From Niebla homalea (taxonomy: Eukaryota > Ascomycota > Lecanoromycetes > Lecanorales > Ramalinaceae): 64,000 nucleotides of DNA. The stretch covers positions 1,674,001 to 1,738,000 of the forward strand of contig JAHGAU010000009.1 of NCBI GenBank assembly GCA_019925105.1, given 5' to 3'. The notes below the pieces were generated by a model. That model searched no databases and had not been told where the DNA came from. It saw only the letters and a list, made by a program, of their open reading frames with translations. Within the stretch, counting starts at the first letter, position 1; every line of letters starts with the position of its first letter. This document shows positions 1-11,297 of the stretch, one piece after another. The position numbers and the translations under genes were made by a program.

Positions 1-1192
1 TGGACTTGCCCAGCTGCCCCAGTCACAAAGTGTCCGCAGTGCTTCAGCACTCGCATCCGGCAACACGACAGCGCAGAAATACGAGAAATCTGTCTGACGT
101 ATGATTTTGCAGGTGCGAGAATCGAGCCCACAACGACTACCAAAATCAGTGCGATTTCGCGTATCGAACAATTGATGGATCTACTCCAGTACCCAATCTT
201 CCGATTCTCGTTTGATGACCTCGTAATGTGGGTTCACACGAGGGCTTTGAGCTAGAAAGAAGAGGAACATTTCCGGGAGAACAATTTGTACCACTCCATC
301 ATGGACGGAATTTTGATCTATTGAGCCCATTGTGAAAGCCTCTTCAGGTCCTGAGGGTCATGGAGCCGATGCGTCAAATAGCTTTGTTAAGAGGAAAGCT
401 ATGTACAGCAACATGCCAATATGACCTTCTTCTGACTCGATGTCGAACAATTTCGGGCTGTTGCTGATGCATGGACACAGTCGTCGTATGTCCGACTTTC
501 ACCGACAGGAATTCTCCCCCTTAGAATCATAGCCGAGATCGGGGTGAAAATTATTGGCCAACCCCCAGTACGAGAACCTTTCGTACATTGTCATCCTCTT
601 CCCACTTTAAGGACTCAAGAACTCTGAAAATCTCATGCAATAAGTTCAGCCATTGGAGAGTCTCAGAGTCGAATGAAAAATTTCAGTGAGCGTGCTGCTT
701 TGGTTACAGGTATTGACGTTGTCAGCTAAATTGCGGTGCATTGGTAACCCCGCCAGAGTCTTACCTCGCTGAGAACATTGTGACGCATCACAAGTAGTAG
801 TGGCCGTTCCGGAGGTGAGACGTGCGAATCGAGGCTCATTGCTCTGATGCACCCGTCAAAGTCTACCTTCTTACGTCTTCGAGCTCATTGGTGGCAGTCC
901 AATCCGGCAGCAAATGCACACTGGCCACTTCACGTCCTTAGTCTCATGCACGGAGATCAGTGTTTCGCTTGTTGGATCAGAAAGGGCCTTTGCGGAAGGT
1001 CTGTTGCCTCACTGGATTGATCATATCGAGGCCTCTTGATCTGACGTGCATGGTGAACAGCGGATCGCGCTATCAAATTGTGTCGCAAGCATAATTTGGC
1101 ATTAGTAAGTGATAGGTAAGGGCTAGCATACATATGGGGAGAGGTCCGCTGGCCCGATGCCAAATCCCGCGGATCTCCCCGAGACTTCCCCT
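1..1192. other. Gene-poor left end, no supported gene
   Basis: Only short frames broken by many stops are present on both strands. A few peptides on the plus strand around 1068-1120 faintly recall PLP-enzyme sequence, but there is no continuous frame or conserved motif set. I see no gene that can be supported here. Confidence 0.5.
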
Positions 1193-1194
1193 TA

Positions 1195-1724
1195 CCCCTT
1201 CATGCTTTTTTCTTGTCGGGTCCGGATTTTTTGCGATCGATTTCATGAAAATTTTATCAAAATCACATTTCAGTTACCCATTAAACAACCACGCTTTTGG
1301 ATTGGGTTAAAGTAAATAGACTATATCTCTATATCATAAAGAATCAATGATCTAAGTTTCAGATCCAATTTCGTAGATTTAAATGGATGGCTGGTAGTAG
1401 AGTAAATGTATGTTTTTTGAACCCCGGAACTCGAATTTCTTGGTGGGGTAGCGGGGTAATCACGGGGCCTGAGGGGCTAAATTGACCTGGGGCTCGAGTG
1501 AAATTCCAAGCAAAGAAAATATCCCCTTATAACTTAACCATAATAGCTTTATATTAGTTAAAATTAACATTAAAGCTTCTATAAGCTATAAAGATTATGT
1601 ATAAGTACTTTCAGTAAGTATTAAAGCGTGGTTATTAAGTATATAGCTAAATAGTGATTTTGAGAAAAAGTTCATGAAATCGGTCGCAAAAATCCGGACC
1701 CGACAAGAAAAAAGCATGAAGGGG
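1195..1724. mobile_element. MITE-like Tc1/mariner-type non-autonomous element, 530 bp
   Basis: The two ends are inverted repeats of about 100 bp. Both begin CCCCTTCATGCTTTTTTCTT and continue through a shared GTCGGGTCCGGATTTTT stretch, diverging gradually inward. Each end is flanked by the dinucleotide TA (1193-1194 and 1725-1726), the target duplication typical of Tc1/mariner elements. The interior of about 320 bp is AT-rich and has no coding capacity, so this is a non-autonomous (MITE-like) copy. The ends start CCCCT, as do those of the 3.5-kb element at 36863-40382, but the repeats are otherwise different, so a common mobilising transposase is only a possibility. Confidence 0.85.
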
Positions 1725-1726
1725 TA

Positions 1727-2988
1727 CCTGGGTATCAGTCCTTGGGACGCCACACGAGGTCGTGCATGCAGTCTATCAAAACATCCCGTGTCGGCCTCCA
1801 CACCTTTGAAATAGTATCTGTAGGTGATCATGAACGTTCCGGTGGATGATCACCCTCAGCATGTAATGAATCAATTGATAGGCAAGCGCCAACGTATTCG
1901 CCATCAAAGTCTGGTTCATCCCCACAATATATACAGACTGTAAGAGTTGCCCAGTTCAAAGTATCGTTAGCCACCATCTGTAAAGCCTACGTCATATATG
2001 AACAGAACAAGAAAGTTATAGCGAGCCCCAGGAAATCGGACTTGTTCCCGCGCAAAGTTTCGCCCGCCACTATAAGTTTCTTAAAGCACCCGAGGGAGTG
2101 GGCCCATTTACATGGGTACACTACGTGTGAAATAGACCAGTTGCATGAATGGGACACGTACTGGTGGCCCGGCGTGGAGGAGCAGTGGTGTTGCAGGTGG
2201 CTTCATGCAGGAGGACACATTAGTCCCGCTTGTCCGGATTTCTCCATGATTGGCCCAATGGGATTCTCGTCGATATCGTCATTTGATCAAAACATTTCCA
2301 CCTTTACCCATGTACATTGGTCATGTACTTGAATCCTAGCGGGCCAGGAGATCCACACCTCCCAATCTCAATGTACGTTTGACTTGCTTCAAGCCTTCAA
2401 CACCTCGTGCATGAAGCGCGGTATGCATTCGCTAGTCTCGCTGGTAATCGGGTCAAAGAAATCATAGCTTGTCTTTCTTTTGATCTGGGCGATTAGATAG
2501 CTTCATCCTAGAGACTCATGAATCATCACCCAGATTACACGTCAAGGAGTATGCTATGTGGTCTGTTGGTCCTGTTTGCTGCGTGCAAGGACCTCCCCTC
2601 ACCATAGAATGACACGTACAAGGCAATAGTGATGTGAAGTAAGGATCTGCAATGTTGTAAAGTAGCGATACCACCTTTACAACAAATGGGTCACCATTCG
2701 CAAGACGTGTATACTTTATTAATGGTTTACCAATCATGGTAATATAGTTTAATGGATGGAGGGGCAACAGTCCACAAACGAAGCGACTTTACCGAGGGTG
2801 TATGAGCATGACATTGAATCCCCAAGCCCACGCAAGGATCGGCAAGCGTAGCCATCCAATGGATGCACAGTAGTAATGGTCTCGAACATAGCCACATATA
2901 CTGCTTGAAGTGATGGTAGAAAAGCCTCCAATTTCTACGTCCCTTCTATATGTAACTTTCGAGACCATTCATTGTCATTGAAGAATCA
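1727..2988. other. Intergenic, no supported gene
   Basis: The longest plus-strand frame (2042-2332) starts with ATG but has no recognisable domain and no intron-linked continuation. The other frames are shorter. Nothing else is supported. Confidence 0.4.
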
Positions 2989-4138
2989 ATGGTCTCTAAT
3001 ATGTTGGACGCTATTAGGCATTTATCTCATGTTGCTTTCGCCTTGCTTCTGCTGTACAAGCACGCTGTTACCTCCCAGGCCCCGATTCAACATATGACTG
3101 CTCTTGCTGGGCTTTGCATCTGTTTATTTATTCTCGAAAAGCCTCTATCGTCTATACCTGCATCCGCTACGCAAGTTTCTCGGTCCGAAGCTTGAGGCTA
3201 TCACATGAGGTTATCAATTCTTACCAAAACGTGGTCCGTTGTGGAACGTACATCTGAGGAATCGAGAAGATCCAAGATACAACGCTCCGAAAAATGAAAC
3301 CAAAAGGCTCAGGAAGACCATGCTCGACACTTGAAAATGATCCTAACGTGCCGCCGGAAGAGAGGTCGTCTCTCAGGCTTGCCGATCAGGGATTGGTCAC
3401 GCTGAGTGCAGGCACAGAAATCTCGGGGAAGACACTGGCAGTGGCCGCCTTCCATTCATACCAAACTGAGCGAGGACCATTCATGCCAACTCCTACCTCG
3501 AAAGCGTCTGGTCACAATCGGAACAGCTGACCTATCTGAACGGGGTGGTCAACGAGGCAGTTGGGCTAGCTTTGAGCTCAATCTTTCGACCACCCAGGGT
3601 GGCACCCACGGAATCTCTGCGATACAAGGGTTTTGTGATACGCCCCGGAGTATGTTATCTACCCATCCCACTCATTGCCATGCTGACCAACCTTTTTCGC
3701 TACAGTGGCCAGCCATTAGGTCCATCTACTTCGTTCTCACGGAACCCGGGATCTGCCGTCCGGAGTCCGAAAGCTTCAAGCCTGAGCGCTGGATCGAGGC
3801 TGCTCAAGAAGGTCCTTGTGTCGTTCAGCTGGGGAAGCAGACGATGCCTTGGAATAAAGTAGGTCCTCAGTCATCAATCTTTTTCCTTGACTGGAAGCAT
3901 TTCTCGATGGTGCGTGAAGTCAATGAAGCTGACCTTCTCGGTCGTGCAGTCTGGCCTGTGCAGTCTGGCCTATGCAGAACTATACATGACGATCGCTGCT
4001 TTTGTCCGATGCTTTGACCCGGACATATTTGAAACTACAGCGGAGAGTATTCGCCGTGGTCGTGATCTGGGTATGGCGCAGCCGAAAGAAGGCAAGTTCG
4101 GAATACGGGCAAAAGTCGCAAACGTGATACAGGAGTGA
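2989..4138 (+). pseudogene. Cytochrome P450 pseudogene (frameshifted, internally deleted)
   Basis: Pieces of a fungal cytochrome P450 occur in order but in different frames. An ATG at 2989 opens a hydrophobic N-terminal segment, followed in another frame at about 3145-3200 by LYRLYLHPLRKFLGPKLEAI, the usual sequence after a P450 membrane anchor. The I-helix region with AGTEISGKTLAVAAFH lies at about 3405-3460. The K-helix region reads NEAVGLA, so the arginine of the ExxR motif is lost. The heme-cysteine loop FSWGSRRCLGI follows at about 3820-3858. An apparently intact intron (3859-3963) joins it to LAYAELYMTIAAFVRC and the C-terminus, ending at 4136-4138. The distance from anchor to I-helix is far too short for a 500-residue P450, so a large internal deletion is inferred. 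It cannot encode a working enzyme. Confidence 0.85.
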
Positions 4139-5148
4139 GACGCGACTCTTCTTGACGTAATATCAAAAGGGAGAGCCGGACGCTTGCAGAATTCCAAACG
4201 CAAAAGACACTCGTCTCCAGAACCTGCTTCAGTGACCCTAAATAGCTTTCACTAATCCTCCGCCCATCTCTGTCATGGGCAAGGCCATCGCTGGCAGCTA
4301 CTTACCAGCCGGTATCACATTGAAATACACAAGCGTCTGATCAACCTTCGCCATGATCATGCCATCTCCATCTCTGCGGTGCATTCTTGATAAGCAATTT
4401 GGAATGGCACCAGTGAGTGTCAGGATTGAGTTTCGCGCAAGATCATGGTCATCTTTACCAGCTCATCCCTAGATAAACAATGAAAACCATATCAGGGTTA
4501 CTTGACTCAAACCTTACCTAATATGCCACTGATGATTTATCCTGCCCTTTCTGATGGTAATCAGTACTACGCTTATTGTGAAATTCAACTGCAAAGACGA
4601 AGTAGTGACTACAGTGAGTCCCCCTTCGTAACGATTACCCTCCTTAATAATGATCGTTATATAACGATATAAGAATGCTAAGGAGCAGTTGTTTAATGGT
4701 TAATGAACGATGAACTTCTTACTACAATATCGTAAAGTTTTAATGGGAGTTCTTGTAGGTATAATTATAGGTATCAAATCGAAAAAGATACAGCGTATTC
4801 TGTAGATTATAGGTAATCCCTCGGCAAATTCTCAGGTGTTTTATTCTTGGTACTATCAAGATTATGCGTAATAATAGTCATATCACTGGCGCTACCCACC
4901 TTAGCGTATCATCGCCATAACGATACAACATAACCTATTCATAACGATACATTAAGGGCGCCCCAGAATATCGTTATGAGGGGGTTTCCGCTGCTGACGG
5001 CGAGCGTGATGTCATAGAATGCCCTAACATCAGTGGATGCCTGCCAGCCTTGTGGTCCTACTCTTCTCAATATCTCCAATCTATCGAGTCCAGAAAAAAC
5101 GTCGCAGACGTGCATGGTAATCTATGATCCTCAGTCTGTTTTCACAAC
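4139..5148. other. Intergenic with small repeat element
   Basis: No gene is supported. The right part is occupied by the inverted-repeat element listed separately at 4620-4984. The remainder has only short, stop-broken frames. Confidence 0.45.
4620..4984. repeat. Possible small inverted-repeat (MITE-like) element
   Basis: The left end reads CCCCCTTCGTAACGAT and the right end, read on the other strand, CCCCCTCATAACGAT, giving a short imperfect inverted repeat. The motif TAACGAT/ATCGTTA recurs at least five times in both orientations inside the 365 bp. The interior has no open frame. I could not see a convincing target-site duplication, so the element class is unknown. Confidence 0.45.
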
Positions 5149-7172
5149 ATGCTTAAGCTATTCCATCGCTCAAAAGAAAGCAAAAAGGTACCTCTAGTGT
5201 ACAAGCCATTGAGTGAGGAGACAACGGAAATACGTGTCCTATGGCTGCTACCAGGCTCCGGCACTTCGCCCATCGAGATCATGTTAGAACACGTTCCTTT
5301 GGAAAGCGCTGGACAGCTTCAATATGAAGCAATATCTTACGCATGGGGTCCCCCTCAGGATCCGCGGACGATCAATGTGAAGACCACTTCCAGCAATGTC
5401 ATCTCAACGTTATTGATCAGGCGTAATCTTTACGAGGCCCTTCAGCAACTTCGACAGAAAAAGGGTAAGCGTGCTTTATGGGCCGATGCGATTTGCATCA
5501 ACCAGGATGATCTTGAGGAGCGTGCTCGACAGGTAGAGCAGATGGCAGACATATATAAGATAGCCAAACAGGTTGTCGTTTGGCTTGGAATAGCCGACAA
5601 CGCTGCACGTATCGCGATGCGTCTTTTCCACAACATTGCGTCTAATGTAGTCTGGGGCTATCATTCACAGGGAATTGTTCGCCGCGCTTTCGCTAAAGAG
5701 GATCATTGGGCAAACATGGAGCTCTCTTTACCCTTTGATGATGCTGAACGGGTCGCTATAAAATCCTTTACCAGCCGACCATGGTTTTCACGATTGTGGG
5801 TATGGCAGGAGATTGCACGGACCAAAGTAGTGTTCACGTGCGGCGAATATGAACTATCTAAGGGCAACATGAAGCTCGCAGTTGGGACTGTGATCCGGAA
5901 AATCAAGGAACCGTACGATACGGTGGTGAGGAACCAATGTATTATCATTAACAAGCTTCTGAAGTCGTCCCATCGGTCAACACTGCAATCTTATCTAGAT
6001 GAGACATCCGAGGCTCAGTGTTCCGATCCGCGAGACAGAATATATGCCCTGAGAGGTCTCGTACTTCAGTCCGAATGTATCAAAGATTTGACGCCAGACT
6101 ACACAAAGTCCCCAATTTCCTTGTATGGCGATGTCGTTCTGAAGTACCTACAGTCGGCAGGAGACTTGAATCTTCTCTCGGAGTGCGGAATAGGAAGGCA
6201 GTCGCTTTCCGGTAGTACTTCTCGCGGGCCAAGTTGGATACCTGATTTGTCGATTGAAGCGCCCGCCCCCTGTTTCTACGGGGAACGGTCGTGCTGGATG
6301 TCTACTGCTCATGCAGCTGTATCATCTGATGCTCAAATATTGAAGGCCAAGGGTGTTATACTTGCAGAAGTAACACATGCTGAATCTCTTATGCCTACTG
6401 TTCGTACCGGAGACGACTGGAAAGACGTGATTTCTTTAATCATACAGAGGCTCTGTAGTTCTCGTATTCAAGGGACGTATAGAAACGGCCAGGCTATGAG
6501 CGAAGTGCTTTGCCGCACTCTTGTTATGAACAAATTTGAAAATTCAAGGAATCCGCTAATGTCTACCGCACCAAACATTTTGGAGGCAGAGAAATTTTGA
6601 ATCTGCTTTGTGACTCTTCCCCAAATAGTAGTCACGGGAAATCTGCTGTTTCGATCAATCAGCATAATTATCTGAGATATGCCAGCATAGATATGAAGCA
6701 GCGCACCTTTTTCACGGGGGCCAATGGCTATGTCGGTTTGGGCCCTAAATCGACAAGACCTGGAGACGAGATTCGTATTATTCTTGGCTGCCAAACTCCA
6801 CTGATGTTACGTCCCGACGCCCATGGCAGTCATGTTGTAGTAGGCCCGTGCTATGTGCATGGTGCCATGGAGGCGGAGGCTTTCCTCGGTCCGCTTCCGA
6901 ACGGCTGGCGTAGAGCGCTTGGATATTCGAAACAACGGAGTGACGACTGGCCTGTCTTTGTGAATGAAGAGACTGGGCAGCTCGAACCTGAGGACCCCAG
7001 ACTTGGCGACCTACCTCCTGGGTGGGCACGGGAGACCTGGGATGGGGATCCTTACGTTCGATACGTACGGAAGGATGGAGTCAAGCCGCTGTTTCCAGAC
7101 AAGGACCCGCGAATGACGTACGAGGCATTGGAGGCAAGAGGCGTCAAAATCGACGATATCCTTATTTCTTGA
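5149..7172 (+). pseudogene. HET-domain (heterokaryon incompatibility) protein, one-base frameshift
   Basis: The first frame (5149-6600, 483 codons) starts at an ATG and contains the HET domain: YEAISYAWGPP at about residue 60, then RALWADAICINQDDLEERA, and RPWFSRLWVWQEI. HET proteins trigger cell death or growth arrest when genetically different hyphae fuse. The first frame stops at TGA 6598-6600, right after a run of four T. The next frame continues without a gap to 7172 with the usual C-terminal part of the family: a GYVGLGP region, GPCYVHGAM, and two WW-like segments (GWARETW and NGWRRAL contexts). No intron signals explain the shift; one additional T in the run would join the frames. The gene is therefore either a single-base pseudogene or intact with a sequence error. 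An unspliced single-exon structure is normal for this family. Confidence 0.85.
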
Positions 7173-7870
7173 GAGCCGATACTTCTCATCAGAAGCAAGA
7201 TGGCCTGGACCGACGAGTCATACCAGACTTATTTCCTTCGTTTTTTCACATCCAGCCATGCCCCTAGGCTCGGGGAGCGAAGGAGAAAGTCTTTTCAGCA
7301 TCGCCATCACATCAGTAATCGCATTTCCTGCAGCAGATCTCATTATTCGCCTCATGATACCGCCTTCATCCCCGATCGACATTCTCGCGAGATGGTCCTG
7401 ATGAGATATGAGCCAGAAAAACGACTACACAGTTCGATCCACCATTTCGCCCGAGAGGTAGGGGGAGTATCAACAATGCAGCGTTTTGAGACGTGTTCCA
7501 GCTTGCTAAAGGGATATCTGGCTCTTCCGGGGGGTTTCAGGCATTCGGCTTTTCCTTTTTCTTTCTTTCTGGAAATGATCGAGGAGGATGAGGAAGCTGG
7601 GCGGGGGGCAGAGAATGAGACTGTCGTTATCTTTGACATGCGAACAACACCGACCACACGCTCGATTTGTGATTTCCCTTCCTCTTTTCCTTCTTCTTTT
7701 ATGTATTACGTCATGGGGAGCGTCTGCAGAAATGCTTGAGAAACAGGGAGGGGTTGGATGATTGGGGGGGCATGGTGGTGCTTCTTAGAATGCTACAATC
7801 TATAATAAAACGAGATCTTCCAAGATCGTTTCGTGCGTCCCTAGAGAGGGGAGAATGGAGGAGTTTACAC
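7173..7870. other. Intergenic / convergent 3' region
   Basis: This lies between the convergent ends of the HET gene and the xylose reductase gene. The plus-strand frame at 7200-7739 has no recognisable domain and is treated as untranslated sequence. Confidence 0.5.
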
Positions 7871-9188
7871 TTAGACGTAGATGGGTAGGTTGACACCGTA
7901 CTGTACAGGAAGACAGGGAAAAGATTAGCTCATGCCCTTACATTGGATTGATGCGACTCTGAAAGAGCTTTGGTGCCACCAAACACCAACATACAAACAA
8001 CATCTTGTGGGAAGAGAGGGAGAGAGAGAGAAGAAGGAGGTCCGACTCACATGCAACGGGTCATTAAACCTCAGACCCCGATCCAACCCGCCAATCTTCT
8101 CGATCTCATCCTTGGCCAAATCCCACCCGCCACCAACCTCCAGATTCTGCTTCAACCGGCCCTGGTTGTTGCTCTTCGGGATGACGGCGACCCCCCGCTG
8201 GGTGGCCCACCGCAACAGCACCTGCGCGGGCGTCTTGCCATGCTTGTCGGCAATCTGGGTGACGGACGGGTTATCCAGCAGCAAGGGCGCATCCTTGGCC
8301 TGCTGCATGTCCATCTCCAGGAAGCTGTGGGGGCCGAAGCTCGAGTAGGCCGTCACCGCGATCCCGTTCTCCTGCGCGTACTTGACCAGCCCCGTCTGGG
8401 TGAGGTAGGGGTGGTGCTCGATCTGCAGGGTCGCGGGCGGGACCCGCGCGTACCGCAGCAGATCCATGATCAGCACGCCCCGGAAGTTGCTGATCCCGAT
8501 CGACTTGGCGAGGCCCTTGTCGACCAGGCCTTCCATCCCCCGCCACGTCTCCTCGATGCTGGCATTGCTGCGCTTCACCTCCTTCCCAGCGGCGTCGGAG
8601 AACCAGCCCGGTGGGTAGCGGTCCTTGGGATCGACGTATTCGAGCGCGATGGGGAAGTGCATGATGAAGAGGTCGAAGTAGTCGATCCCCCAATCGGCGA
8701 GCTGCTTCTTGGTGATGGGCTCGACGCGGGATTGGTCGTGGAAGGAGTTCCAGAGTTTGGAGACAATGAAAAGGTCGGAGCGTTTGCAGAGACCGTCTTT
8801 GAGGGCGCGGGCGACGCCTTGGCCGCATTCGGTTTCGTTGCCGTAGTCTGTGGGGGAGGGACAGGTCAGCATTGCATGGTAGAAGTCAGGTTGGGGGTTC
8901 TGTTGAATGAACGGCTACAGGGTTCTATTCGAGAAGATCTTCCAGTGGGAAGGTGGTGGATAAGGGGAAGTGACTGAGAACGGACCGCAGGCGCCATCAA
9001 AAAGACGATAGCCGGTCTTGATAGCATTGTAGACCTGGTCCGCGCAGGTCTCATTGGTCACTTTCCACAGCCTGTGGGCATCAATCAGTTGGGCGAACGC
9101 AATCGGGTTGATATTGATGACAGTCATACCCAAAGCCAACAATTGGCATGTTGTGGCCGCTGTTGAGTTTGATGTTCGGGGTCGTCAT
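7871..9188 (-). CDS. xyrA: NAD(P)H-dependent D-xylose reductase (aldo-keto reductase)
   Basis: The predicted product has 323 residues, from four exons: 9188-9130, 9071-8986, 8847-8051 and 7900-7871. All junctions are GT...AG and keep frame. It reduces D-xylose (and L-arabinose) to the polyol in the cytosol, the first step of fungal pentose catabolism. The start [20 protein letters not shown] is the canonical AKR N-terminus, followed by DYGNE (catalytic Tyr), VSKLWN, LFIMHFP (catalytic His), GISNF, and the NAD(P)H-binding [13 protein letters not shown] that marks xylose reductases. The C-terminus YGVNLPIYV comes from the tiny last exon. Length and all catalytic positions are normal. A long plus-strand frame overlapping it is a GC-rich shadow. 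A close aldose reductase paralogue is the only real alternative. Confidence 0.93.
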
Positions 9189-10275
9189 AGTGGCGTAGAA
9201 CTTGGGAAGTGCTCTCTGGCGATGGATAGATGGGTTGCTTATGCGACTTGTATGTTTGTATAATGAAGCAACTCGAGAAGACAGTAGCGGGACGCTGATC
9301 CGAATGGTCAGCCATCAGATCGCTTCTAACCCTGTTCTCAAGGTCGATGGTTGAGCACTTACCGAACGCAAGGTCTAATGAAGCTCATCTACAAGGAGAG
9401 GAGATAGTTGACTGCAAAGGAGATTGAAGGTTCATGAAATTCCCGAGGATGATGTCAAGTCAGGATATTTTATAGGCAGGGAGGTAGCCCCCCCCGCATC
9501 TGCAATTGCCATCATTGCCACATCTTCCCCGCCCCGCGCACTGACGTCGTTAGGCCCAGGAACAGGTTAGATTGATTAGATCCGGAAGGTGAAATCAAGC
9601 TTCGCGCCGTGGGGTGGTGTGAAATAACGGGTATGGTTTCCGGCTCCTGGTTCCCGGGTTCGAAGGTCCACGCTATCCACGAGGGATTGAAGGCGTGGTA
9701 TTTCACTCCGAATATCGGAAGCAGCACTCTGATCTTTGATAATTCATTCAGTAATTTTCCCTCAGAGATTATTTTGATGGTCAAGAACGGTGGCCTTAGG
9801 GTTATAGCCAGACGCCGGACAACGGGGGGGAGAGAAACCCAGGCTTCCCCGCTCTCTCATGTCTTGCCTTGGTGCTGCAGATAGTTATCAATTCAGTTGC
9901 AGATCTCTCATTACTACGTGCGTGGATAACAACAGGCTTGAGAGTGAGTGGTTGATCTTGGCGATTATGGTGGTGACCCTTGAGCATCAACTCAACTAGG
10001 CTTCGAGCAGGCTAGAGGCCCTTCCCCCCCCCCCCCTTCCTCCCCGAAAACTGACCTGACTCATGCGCCCTACATGGCTTACCATATCAAGTATTGATAT
10101 ATAAGCTCCAAAGAGAGAGGTAACATGCGATCGAGCTATGGAGGTCTAGATTTTTTGATAAGCACATACGTAGCACTATTCCAAAGCAATCTCTCTCCGA
10201 TCACTCTTTTCCAACTCCAAATCACCCACCCATACATATCTGCCATCCAGAGATCCAAAGGCGAACTGCTCAGCC
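9189..10275. other. Divergent promoter region between xylose reductase and GFA gene
   Basis: The two flanking genes are transcribed away from each other. No coding frame is supported. A C-rich run lies at about 10024-10037 and a TATA-like ATATATAAG at about 10097. I see no reliable binding sites for a named regulator. Confidence 0.5.
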
Positions 10276-10893
10276 ATGTCCACCATCACCTCCACCTGCT
10301 TCTGCGGCGCCGTCCAGCTTCGCTACTCCATTGAAGGCGACAACCTCGTCAATAGCGTAGCATCCCCTTCTCCCCCTTTCTTTAACCCCCCCCCCCGCCT
10401 TTTCCTATCCCGACAACCCCTCCCAGTTCGTCTGCCACTGCACCGACGACCGCAAAATCACCTCCTCCATGTTCGCCTCCAACTTCATCATCAAAGACGA
10501 CACTCTCGAGTTCGTCCGCGGGAAGGACCAGATCAACCAAGTTCAACATGCAGAAGACCATTGCGAGCGGCAATAACATGGAGAGTAACTTTTGCAAGAC
10601 TTGTGGCAGTTTGATGTTCCGCATTAGCTCGGGGGCGAAGGGGATGGTGATATTAAGGTGAGTGGCCTGGGTGCTTTGAACGTGTAAGATCGTTGGGGTT
10701 GGTTGATGTGTCGGTGTGGTTATTACACTATTCCGCTGACCCGATGGTTATGATCAGGATGGGCCAAGTTGATGATCTGGGGCTGCATGAAACGAAGTTG
10801 AAGCCGAGGCTTGAGCAGTTTGCCAAAGATCGCGTAGGTTGGCAGCAGCCCATTGAGGGGATGGCGCAGCATGCAGACGCTGCTTTCCCTTAG
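10276..10893 (+). pseudogene. GFA / CENP-V-like zinc protein, one-base frameshift
   Basis: This belongs to the glutathione-dependent formaldehyde-activating (GFA, DUF636) fold, a small cysteine-rich zinc-binding family common in fungi and usually of unknown substrate. Exon 1 (10276-10356) encodes MSTITSTCFCGAVQLRYS with the first CxC zinc ligand pair. Intron 1 is 10357-10426. Exon 2 (10427-10657) encodes FVCHCTDDRK and NFCKTCGSLMFR with the remaining ligands. Intron 2 is 10658-10757. Exon 3 (10758-10893) encodes MGQVDDLGLHETKLKPRLEQ to the end, a typical family tail. Exon 2 needs a phase-2 end to splice correctly but is one base too long. The frame slips at about 10531-10541 (GATCAACCAAG), where one extra A would explain it. 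It is either a young pseudogene or a sequence error. Confidence 0.82.
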
Positions 10894-11297
10894 TGAGTTT
10901 CCTTGTAGCAAAGTCTGGGGGACGCGTCCTTTGGGTCTGATGATTGCCATCGACATCTTCGTTGCGGATAATGACCTTGAAGATGAGACAGGAGGTGAGG
11001 CGAAGCAGGAACTTTCAGTCGCCATGTGGTTTTCAGGTCGTCAAGAATTCAAGTCTAAGCGACGAAACATGCATGGAAGTCCTGAAGCAAAGTGGCGGTT
11101 CTTTCATAGTCTCTCTTCATGTATATTCGGCGAGAGCTTCCGGGATGTCCAATGGATGAGGGTGACCACTCGAGGATCGTTACAAATGCATTGTCCTATA
11201 AAAGGCAGTCGTGGGATTATACACCCCCAAAGCCGCATTCATCTGACATATGCTGCGGAACTGTGAGCTTTGAGGACTCCAGATCCTCAGGGCTCAT
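10894..11297. other. Convergent intergenic region
   Basis: This is the 3' side of both the GFA gene and Sds22. The short plus-strand frames here have no domain and are not supported as genes. Confidence 0.45.

Noticed and set aside
1040..1120. Peptide AIKLCRKHNLALVSD resembling an aminotransferase segment
   Set aside because: It stands alone between stops, with no NPLG motif before it or lysine motif after it; one short match is not enough to call a pseudogene.
7970..8977. 335-codon plus-strand frame
   Set aside because: It is antisense to the xylose reductase exons. The GC-rich third positions of that gene keep the opposite strand open; there is no domain.
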